Assembly: GCF_030845195.1 (NCBI RefSeq)
Contig: NZ_CP132543.1
Location: 1,133,501 to 1,197,500, forward strand
Direction of reading: 5' to 3'
DNA from: Sanyastnella coralliicola
Lineage (GTDB): Bacteria > Bacteroidota > Bacteroidia > Flavobacteriales_D > Sanyastnellaceae
Length of the DNA stretch: 64,000 bases
A model generated the notes under the pieces. That model saw only the letters and a list, made by a program, of their open reading frames with translations, did no database searches and had not been told where the DNA came from. Position numbers and translations under genes: made by a program. Positions 58,101 through 64,000 of this stretch are shown piece after piece (position 1 is the first letter of the stretch; the number at the start of each line of letters is the position of its first letter).

Positions 58101-61100
58101 TTGTGTGGTTACCGATACAGTGAGTATTTGTGTGCCACTCGCGGCCAACTTTACTTGTGAAATCATCGATTGTAGAACAGTTGATTTCACCAATCTTTCA
58201 ACTTTCTTAGGTGCGCCATATGGGACACCAATCAGCAGTGTTGAATGGGACTTTGATGGTGTTATCTCTACGAGCTACAACGATACCTATACATTCCCTT
58301 CGTCAGGAACTTTCCCAGTTACGTTGACGGTATTTAACGGATCAGGGTGCGAGGCTAGTTATACGAAGAACGTGACAATCAATTCAGTGGGAGTACCGGT
58401 GATTACAATTAGCGATCCAAATCCTTGTGTGGGAGATCCAATCAGTCTTTCCGGAAGCGCAAGCAATGCTATTAGCTACACTTGGGATTTAGGGGACGGA
58501 ACAATTCATGTTGGTCAAAGCCTATTCCATACCTATGAAGCTGATGGTAGTTACATGATTACGCTCACCGTAGAAGATGTGAATGGCTGTACAGATCAAG
58601 TCGTGATCGACGTGGATGTTGAACCTGGTATTCCTCCTCAGGAAATAACAGGGGCCTTGGTGGTCTGTGAAGGAGAAGAGACATTGCTATCTGCTCCGGC
58701 TGGATACGATTATGAATGGTCAAATGGTGCTTTAACTCAAGATATCTCTGTTGGGCCTGGTACTTACTCTGTGACGATTACCGATGCCAATGACTGTACT
58801 CAAGTCATTGGTCCGGTAGAAGTAGTTGAATTACCAACTCAACCGGTTGTCATAGAAGGTGAACACTATATCTGTGACGCTGGATGTGTAGATCTATTTG
58901 TTCCTTTCATGTCTGGGGCGTTGTATGAATGGTTTGATCAAGACGGGAACTTGGTTTCCTCTTCGAATTTCCATCAAGTTTGTCATACTGACATTCTACC
59001 AAATGAATTCACCGTGGCGGTTACAGACGTAAATGGTTGTCGCGTCGTCTCTGAGCCCTTCTTTGTAGAACTGGCTATTTCACCTTCGGTATCAATTCTT
59101 GCTTCTGGTGCTTTATGCGAAGGAGACCCTAATGAGCTAACTGCAGATCCGTTCGACCCGTCCCTCAGCTACTTGTGGAGCACAGGTGAAAGCGGTGAAT
59201 CAATTACAGTGCTAGCTGCTGGTGATTACACGGTTACGGTCATTGATCCAGTTTCAGGTTGTTCTTCAAGTGATACCGAGACGATCAACCCGCTACCTGA
59301 TCTATGTAGCGTTCCTGTGGGGTGTTATGAAGATTGCGATTCGGTCGAAGTATGTGTTTTACCAGGACTAGGAACATATCAATGGAATCTAGCAGGCTCA
59401 CCAATTCTGGGGGCAAATTCCAACTGCTATTGGATCACCATGTCTGGGGTATACTCGTTGACGATTACCACTCCTGAAGGCTGTTCCGATACTTCGGGAG
59501 ATTTGGAAATGATCATTGAACCATGTGACGACGATCCGTGTGATCATGTTGAGTTCAGTTATGATTACTCAATCATCGAGAATGTAGTGGATAGCTGCTG
59601 TGTGGATATCAGCTACACCATAGATGAACCTACTTTGTACAGTATCCGCTATACCAGTTTAGACGCTGACTTAGCCTTTGATCCATCCTCACTTAGTTCG
59701 GATTTTTCTACGCAAACGAATACACCTTCTGAAGTTCGGATAGCGAATATTGATCCAACTCAGGAGCTTCCTCAAGGTACCTACAACGATTTCATGACCC
59801 TTTGCGTGACAGAGCCAAGCGTTTCTCCGCAAACCGTTTTGGTAGAGTGGTTAGACCAAGAAGGAATGGTGCAGTGTACGGATAGCATTCTATTCGATTG
59901 CCCAGTAGAACCGGATTGTTTGTACCTCCTTTCTGACTCTGCATATTGTGAAGATGGAAGTACATTCTATTCATTCACAGTTTGTAACCCAATGGATCAA
60001 GATTACAGCATTGGGTTTATTGAAATGATTGCATCATCTCCTGCTGGTGTTATCATTACTCCATCGGGAATCGATCTATCTGCAGATCCTATAGATCCAG
60101 GAGAATGTCAAACGATTCTTGTGGAGTTACTTGGTTCTGACCTCGGAGGAGAAACATTCTGTTACACCATGATTGCCCACGGGGAGGATCCTGCAGACAA
60201 TCCTGCAACACCATGCTGCTCGTTGGAAGAGATCTACTGTATTGACCTTCCGTTCTGCGATCCATGCGAGGAGGTGTATGTTGAATCTGTTCTACCCGTC
60301 AACGGGAGCGAAGGGTGTTGCTACGAGATCACGCTTGTGAACGATTTCGCAGCTGACTTCTTTGACGAAATAGTGGTTTCGATATTATCACCATCTACAA
60401 CGTTCACGATTGATAATCCGGTCGGTTCCGGATGGTTTACTTCTGGTTACACCGGAACCGATGTCTCTTTCATTCCAGATGGAAGTCCGTTTACAGAGGT
60501 TCCCCTTGGGACGTTCGATTTACCAGTGCTATGTATTGATACAGACATCGCTCCAGAACAAGACCTTTTGATTCAATGGATGAAAGATGGGGAAGTGCTT
60601 TGTGAAGATAGCATCAGCGTATTCTGCGAACCAGATTGTGGATACTTGTTCGATGTATCAATAGACTGCGACCCGGATACCGAGCAGTGGATTATTTCAT
60701 CAAATCTTCAAAACACTTCTGATTTTACCATTTCAGAAGCGGTAATTAGTTTCGATGCTGGTTCTGGATTGACCATCTATAACGAAACCGTTTTGCTTGG
60801 GTCGACGCCTCCGAACACGAGTTCAGGCATCTTCAGTTTCGACATTGGTTCTCCTGCTCAACCAGGAGATACCATTTGCTTCAATGTGACTATTCACGAA
60901 GTAAGTCCAGACGGTCTATACTTGAGCTGCTGTACCTTCGAACATTGCATTGTACTTCCCGATTGCGGTTTTGTAGGAGGATGTGATTGTGACGAAGAAT
61001 TCTTTGATGCTGTGCAATCTGGCATTAACGTGGTTGATCTGGGAGGAGGGAACTTCGAGTTCTCTTTGAACGGGGCAGCGGAATTTAGCGATGAATGTGA

Positions 61101-61542
61101 CTATGCAAGATGGGCATTCGGAAATGGAACAGCTACTGGAGCTGTGAGTCCGTTCGACGTTCTAGCAGTGTCCTATGATCCTGGATCATACGAGATATGT
61201 GTGAAGGTTTACCGCACTGCCGACGATGGTACACTTTGTTCTGATAAGATTTGCGTTAGCATTGTTGTTTCTGAATTCTTAGGTGCGGGAATCATTGTGT
61301 TCCCGAATCCGAACGATGGTCAATTCGTATTGAAGTTGAATGCACAACCAAGTGAAGATGAGGAACTCATCATCACGCTACTCGACTACATGCAACGCCC
61401 AGTTCTTATGGAACAACAGGTTGTTAATGCCACAACCACTCGGATTCCGGTGACAGCAACCGGTTTGTCGCAAGGGATCTACATTCTCCACGTCCAGCAT
61501 GGAGAAGAGGTTGTAACCAAACAAGTTTATATCACGCGCTAA
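55177..61542 (+). CDS. Giant secreted PKD/Ig-like repeat protein with T9SS sorting domain
   Basis: A 2121-residue protein with signal peptide (about 1-27), many PKD and Ig-like domains (SYTWDFGDGTII, ISYTWDLGDGTIHVGQSLFH, VEWDFDGVISTSYNDTYTFP), and a C-terminal T9SS type A domain (IIVFPNPNDGQFVLKLN ... LSQGIYILHVQHGEEVVTKQVYITR). It is rich in cysteine (CC and CxC pairs) in the last 700 residues, where a two-part module is duplicated (see findings). Probably a surface adhesin or cell-envelope structural protein; ligand unknown. Downstream terminator at 61564-61589. Confidence 0.9.
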   Translation: MRKSYTRGWLFAMLFSLFAVLSFQARSQEINPDEFCVQLGEPFEGSLLDNDFVDPTTANVIIPEPPPCISIVEGGQLIWDQPLSEECCGQTFEFIYFVEIQGQFVGEAMVSIEIKCDKPDCSLIDLATLDSGAGDGQSDRCIEVCEWSSATLLYPFDPDFTYDWTLPVPFAIGANDAQIIVDWESAGSSWVQLDITDDNGELTSLFFCVDVLEGPQAEFITTGYACLDAPMTFENLYPYAASYTWDFGDGTIINDDGQFIQHTYDTPGNYTVVLSATTAVYGDGATALCCCTQEFQMDVEVDELPGPEISCISTLCEGDAATYTTNAENCDEYIWTVLDADGNIVPIVSGDGTNTIEVVWGAGPFGTVTLEVSGCDDDYCDTPTTVYIPIISSVGVIGGDDIVCAGSTSTYTLPKWLATNYAWNVSGGTIISDPNMHTITIEWGAGPTGSIDVQYQSDFLIDLDGHDATDCQGTANLDVNILPEFSLENFQPQVCVNSTTSINATAVPSTAYSWTIDPAVPFIALGGSIQVDWNVPPGTYIITAESTDGAYCNTIETTAVQVSDIDEPLSISGPEEICGGETAIYIGEASQPGVTLIWNITGGTPTFGTGPSISVLWDASGPYEVSLTQQLQGPPFCTSDPISITPELKSIAVPSISGTGNCTNSIESYSIAAIPYADAIIEWEVLDPTDGSVVAGQGTNAVDVQWNNSPGTAQLQVTVTLCGISYSDTITLILNAPIVPVITVSGNLCPGVTATLSTTAPFSSYDWSTGDATAATDIDMGGLYSVTTTDVNNCEATSYFTAEEVPSPDASLSTPNLETICINNPHTVNLVAITAPDYEFTWYCNGSLVQGPSAVSNYTHVFQNTPGSYSYYYEVENTSTGCVSVSNTLVIFEEICNGGIGCTPEPYDVNPSAVLQSPECNKVQFDTAPVNFTPTQWFFDDGNSSTNPAPLHTYLEADCYLATVKGEVPSVDGGVCVVTDTVSICVPLAANFTCEIIDCRTVDFTNLSTFLGAPYGTPISSVEWDFDGVISTSYNDTYTFPSSGTFPVTLTVFNGSGCEASYTKNVTINSVGVPVITISDPNPCVGDPISLSGSASNAISYTWDLGDGTIHVGQSLFHTYEADGSYMITLTVEDVNGCTDQVVIDVDVEPGIPPQEITGALVVCEGEETLLSAPAGYDYEWSNGALTQDISVGPGTYSVTITDANDCTQVIGPVEVVELPTQPVVIEGEHYICDAGCVDLFVPFMSGALYEWFDQDGNLVSSSNFHQVCHTDILPNEFTVAVTDVNGCRVVSEPFFVELAISPSVSILASGALCEGDPNELTADPFDPSLSYLWSTGESGESITVLAAGDYTVTVIDPVSGCSSSDTETINPLPDLCSVPVGCYEDCDSVEVCVLPGLGTYQWNLAGSPILGANSNCYWITMSGVYSLTITTPEGCSDTSGDLEMIIEPCDDDPCDHVEFSYDYSIIENVVDSCCVDISYTIDEPTLYSIRYTSLDADLAFDPSSLSSDFSTQTNTPSEVRIANIDPTQELPQGTYNDFMTLCVTEPSVSPQTVLVEWLDQEGMVQCTDSILFDCPVEPDCLYLLSDSAYCEDGSTFYSFTVCNPMDQDYSIGFIEMIASSPAGVIITPSGIDLSADPIDPGECQTILVELLGSDLGGETFCYTMIAHGEDPADNPATPCCSLEEIYCIDLPFCDPCEEVYVESVLPVNGSEGCCYEITLVNDFAADFFDEIVVSILSPSTTFTIDNPVGSGWFTSGYTGTDVSFIPDGSPFTEVPLGTFDLPVLCIDTDIAPEQDLLIQWMKDGEVLCEDSISVFCEPDCGYLFDVSIDCDPDTEQWIISSNLQNTSDFTISEAVISFDAGSGLTIYNETVLLGSTPPNTSSGIFSFDIGSPAQPGDTICFNVTIHEVSPDGLYLSCCTFEHCIVLPDCGFVGGCDCDEEFFDAVQSGINVVDLGGGNFEFSLNGAAEFSDECDYARWAFGNGTATGAVSPFDVLAVSYDPGSYEICVKVYRTADDGTLCSDKICVSIVVSEFLGAGIIVFPNPNDGQFVLKLNAQPSEDEELIITLLDYMQRPVLMEQQVVNATTTRIPVTATGLSQGIYILHVQHGEEVVTKQVYITR

Positions 61543-61563
61543 GTGATCGTTTGTAGAACGCGG

Positions 61564-61589
61564 AAAAGGCTCCATATGGAGCCTTTTTT
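61564..61589 (+). terminator. Terminator of the PKD/T9SS gene
   Basis: AAAAGGCTCCATATGGAGCCTTTTTT, ten-base GC-containing stem with T run, about 20 bases past the stop. Confidence 0.85.
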
Positions 61590-61605
61590 GTTGGTAAGAA
61601 GTCAC

Positions 61606-61682
61606 ATTGGTCATTGGTCATTGGTCATTGGTCATTGGTCATTGGTCATTGGTTATTAGTTATTAGTTGTTGGTTCCTAGTT
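61606..61682. repeat. Heptamer array, unit ATTGGTC
   Basis: Six exact copies of ATTGGTC from 61606 to 61647, then ATTGGTT, ATTAGTT, ATTAGTT, GTTGGTT, CCTAGTT, all in 7-base phase. Directly after the terminator. Confidence 0.9.
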
Positions 61683-61835
61683 CAAAGTCTATAGCCTGAA
61701 TTGAGTTCTATACTCTCTTTGCCAAATAAAGTTTTCGACTATGGACTATACTCAGCCCTAAGACTCACCTACCCCAAACGGAAGCCGGACGCCAGACGCC
61801 GGAAATTGTAACCATCAGATAAACTCAATCGTCTC

Positions 61836-62654
61836 ATGGACATGAAAGCAATTTGGGTTCTTGTATTCTTGCTCATTGGTACCATCCCATTGTCAGCTCA
61901 GGGAGATACGGATAATTGGGATGTCTACATGGCGCAGTATGATCTTGGTCCGGGGAGTACAGTTCTCAATCTGGATTTGATTAATCGCGCGCCCATAGCG
62001 AATCTTCCAACCTTGCTTGTCACGGGGGTAACGACTCCGAATTGTGGTGAAGACGGTTTTCCTACGAGCGAAGAGCTCGATGTATTGTATCCGATTGCAG
62101 ACGAGATTATAGAAGAGTTGGGAAGGCTTACGTCCAGTGAGAATGTGGGGTCGTTCACCTACCAGTGTGAACGACTAGAGTATTTCTACATTGCCGATAG
62201 CACAGGGATCAGAGAACATCTCGAGAGCCTATATCAGGAGAACTACCCGCAGTACAAGTTCTACATCAATATTGAAAGCGATCCTGACTGGAAGGCCTAC
62301 CAAGAATTCCTCTACCCGAATGAGGAAACCTTGGAATTCATGGCGAATAACAAGGTGCTCTTACAGCTTTCAAATGCGGGAGATAATCTACTCCAAGCGC
62401 GAATGATTGACCATTTCATCCTGTTTGAAAATGAGACTGAGTTGAAGCTTTTCGAACGATGGGCAAAAGAACAAGGCTACGCATCTGCAAGTACGACCCT
62501 CGATCGATCGAACGATCTACCATACACGCTTCATATCGCTCGTGTAGATCACGTGAAACCGCCTGAAATCAACAATCTGACCTATTCGCTTCGCCGAAAG
62601 GCAGAAGAAATGGGAGGGGTATACGATGGCTGGGAGACCGTGGTAGTCAGATAG
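61836..62654 (+). CDS. Exported DUF695-RraB family protein
   Basis: A 272-residue protein with signal peptide (MDMKAIWVLVFLLIGTIPLSAQ). N-terminal part about 25-175 is DUF695-like (DNWDVYMAQYDLGPGSTVLN; LPTLLVTGVTTPNCGEDGFP). The C-terminal ~90 residues carry the RraB signature (RMIDHFILFENETELKLFER ... LHIARVDHV ... EEMGGVYDGWETVV). RraB in Escherichia coli is a cytosolic RNase E inhibitor; here the signal peptide predicts export, so the role must differ. The family assignment is fairly sure. Confidence 0.8.
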   Translation: MDMKAIWVLVFLLIGTIPLSAQGDTDNWDVYMAQYDLGPGSTVLNLDLINRAPIANLPTLLVTGVTTPNCGEDGFPTSEELDVLYPIADEIIEELGRLTSSENVGSFTYQCERLEYFYIADSTGIREHLESLYQENYPQYKFYINIESDPDWKAYQEFLYPNEETLEFMANNKVLLQLSNAGDNLLQARMIDHFILFENETELKLFERWAKEQGYASASTTLDRSNDLPYTLHIARVDHVKPPEINNLTYSLRRKAEEMGGVYDGWETVVVR

Positions 62655-62820
62655 GGTTCAGAAAGTTCATTTCATGGTATGCCTAACTTTGGATTGTATG
62701 GCGTCTAATTCCTTTCTAGTTATCATTGTAAAATGAGCGAGGTAAGCTCAGGCAATTTTTAACGGTAAATGTCGCCATCCACCATGTAATCATAAGCATG
62801 CGCTGTTTTCAAGTTACCTC

Positions 62821-63534
62821 ATGATGAAATTTCTTTGGTTGATTATTCCTATGCTCTTCTTTTTCCACGAGGGAAAAGCTCAGCAGTTGCAGCAAGCGTC
62901 AGAAATCTTGACCTATACTGTGCGGGAACCGAAAGTGGAAATTGATAATCCTCCGCTGTTGCTATTACTTCATGGCCTAGGTTCCAATGAGCGCGATTTA
63001 ATGCCTCTTGGAGAGCAGCTAGATGATCGATTTCTGATCGTGTATCTCAGAGCTCCTTACACTCAAAGGCAGGGGAGATATGAATGGTACGATGTCACCT
63101 TTACCCAAGATGGACCGGTTGGGAATGATGAGCAGGCAAAACATAGTGCTGAATTAATCAAACAGTTCATTTCTGCCCTCAGCAATGACTACGATTTCGA
63201 CTCCGAAAAGATCTACATAGGAGGATTCAGCCAAGGTGGAATCATGTCTTACGAAGTAGGCCTAGCTCCCGACACTCCAGTTAAAGGGCTCGTTGTACTT
63301 TCTGGAAGAATGATGAACATCACCAAAGAGACCATTCGAGAACATGGCATTCCAGCTGTAGAGGTTTTTATAACTCATGGCACAGAAGACCAAGTAATTA
63401 GTATTGATTACGCCCGGGTAGCCTGGAAACTTCTCGAAGAGGATGTCCGTGTCTCATATCTTGAATACAGAGGCGCACACAATGTCGGCCAATCAGCCCT
63501 TGAAGCGTTAAATAAATGGCTAGGGCATCAATAG
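62821..63534 (+). CDS. Exported phospholipase/carboxylesterase family hydrolase
   Basis: A 237-residue alpha/beta hydrolase with a signal peptide (MMKFLWLIIPMLFFFHEGKAQ). LLLLLHGLGSNERDLMPLGE is the oxyanion region, GGFSQGGIMSYEVGL the Ser nucleophile, THGTEDQVI the Asp, and RGAHNVGQ the His: the complete triad of the PF02230-type esterase family. It likely hydrolyses short-chain esters outside the cytoplasm. Confidence 0.9.
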   Translation: MMKFLWLIIPMLFFFHEGKAQQLQQASEILTYTVREPKVEIDNPPLLLLLHGLGSNERDLMPLGEQLDDRFLIVYLRAPYTQRQGRYEWYDVTFTQDGPVGNDEQAKHSAELIKQFISALSNDYDFDSEKIYIGGFSQGGIMSYEVGLAPDTPVKGLVVLSGRMMNITKETIREHGIPAVEVFITHGTEDQVISIDYARVAWKLLEEDVRVSYLEYRGAHNVGQSALEALNKWLGHQ

Positions 63535-63540
63535 GGGTGT

Positions 63541-63690
63541 GGTTCGTGGTTCGTGGTTCGTGGTTCGTGGTTCGTGGTTCGTGGTTCGTAGTTCGTAGTG
63601 CGTGGTTCGTAGTGCGTGGTTCGTGGCAATAGTTATCGGTTATAGATTATAGTTTATCGATTATAGACTCTAGTCGCTTGTCTCTCGTCC
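63541..63690. repeat. Heptamer array, unit GGTTCGT
   Basis: Seven exact copies of GGTTCGT (63541-63589), then AGTTCGT, AGTGCGT, GGTTCGT and further 7-base-phased units (CGGTTAT, AGATTAT, CGATTAT, CGTCTCT types) to about 63690, ending just before the promoter of the next gene. Confidence 0.9.
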
Positions 63691-63696
63691 GTAGTT

Positions 63697-63704
63697 TACC
63701 TTTG
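63697..63704 (+). promoter_or_regulatory. -7 box TACCTTTG of the DUF2721 gene
   Basis: Perfect TAnnTTTG, four bases before the ATG at 63709; TTG at 63678-63680 is a possible -33 element, 16 bases upstream. Confidence 0.5.
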
Positions 63705-63708
63705 CAGT

Positions 63709-64000
63709 ATGGAAGAACTCACGCTCACCACACCCGCACTTTTGTTCTCAGCGATTTCCTTGATCATGCTAGCATATACGAATCGCTTTCTTGCCTACGC
63801 AGCGGTTATCAGAAACCTTCATGACCAGTTTCTGGATAAGATGGATCAAAACCTCCTGCAGCAAATTGCCAATCTGAAAATGCGACTCAACTTGACGCGC
63901 TACATGCAGCTTTTGGGGATTTCGAGTCTCTTACTTTGTGTGCTCACGATGTTCTTGATTTACATCGACTACCACATTCAAGCAGTTTGGGTATTTGGTG
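63709..64000 (+). CDS. DUF2721 membrane protein, truncated by the window end
   Basis: The first 97 codons of a DUF2721 family protein: an N-terminal segment (TPALLFSAISLIMLAYTNRF) followed by VIRNLHDQFLDKMDQNLLQQ and a second membrane pair (LGISSLLLCVLTMFLIYIDY). The family has three membrane segments and no assigned role; the rest lies beyond the window. Confidence 0.7.
   Translation, partial: MEELTLTTPALLFSAISLIMLAYTNRFLAYAAVIRNLHDQFLDKMDQNLLQQIANLKMRLNLTRYMQLLGISSLLLCVLTMFLIYIDYHIQAVWVFG

Overview
The window is a chromosomal segment of a Bacteroidota bacterium, most likely a marine or aquatic member of the Flavobacteriales. This rests on type IX secretion C-terminal sorting domains (genes ending at 13199 and 61542), a TonB-dependent receptor with a carboxypeptidase-regulatory N-domain, LytTR and propeller-type two-component systems, a fused E1 alpha/beta 2-oxoacid dehydrogenase, a fused FtcD, almost no Shine-Dalgarno sequences, and TAnnTTTG-type -7 boxes a few bases before several start codons. 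No rRNA, intact tRNA, IS element, prophage or CRISPR array is visible. The placement below phylum level is inference.

Layout. 0.1-3.1 kb: LytS/LytTR-type sensor and regulator with a Qnr-like pentapeptide-repeat protein and a YdeI-family protein. 3.2-7.1 kb: exported EreA/ChaN-like protein, branched-chain 2-oxoacid dehydrogenase E1, GNAT acetyltransferase. 7.3-16 kb: cell-envelope genes (TonB receptor, barrel-like protein, exported protein with four glycogen-binding-like modules, retropepsin-like protease, Asp-box/T9SS protein). 15.4-18.7 kb: NarL-type regulator plus propeller sensor kinase. 18.7-22.7 kb: dicarboxylate/amino-acid symporter, two paralogous membrane proteins, aroC. 22.8-25.8 kb: a tight operon thioredoxin-like/apbE/DUF4266 lipoprotein/DUF3570 barrel, a probable extracytoplasmic flavin-redox system. 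25.8-29 kb: methyltransferase, barrel protein, hutI.

29-48.4 kb reads as a distinct block: stress-associated small proteins (DUF1328, CsbD, YtxH, Dps, DUF2383, holin-like), membrane homeostasis proteins (MscS, AI-2E exporter family, YihY, AsmA-like), several small lipoproteins, and a dense signalling set (two PAS kinases, two stand-alone receiver proteins, one sigma-54 activator). It looks more AT-rich, lacks both genome-specific repeat families described below, and sits between hutI and ftcD, two genes of the same histidine-degradation pathway. I infer an inserted or rearranged stress-response island. 48.5-64 kb returns to the background style: ftcD, patatin-like lipase with membrane domain, DUF3817, GreA-like protein, DUF389, a 2121-residue PKD/T9SS protein, an exported DUF695-RraB protein, a carboxylesterase and a truncated DUF2721 gene.

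Two sequence-level signals stand out. First, a 14-bp iterated motif, TCGCTARCGCGGAA, occurs nine times exactly plus near matches, mostly inside genes. Second, most intergenic gaps of the non-island part carry degenerate arrays with a strict 7-bp period (a GG, or CC on the other strand, in nearly every unit) whose unit sequence differs from gap to gap. Other points are a lipoprotein gene without any ATG/GTG/TTG start in its signal-peptide region, two small ORFs of 33 and 48 codons, and an export signal on an RraB-type protein. All calls are from reading the sequence; no database search was run.
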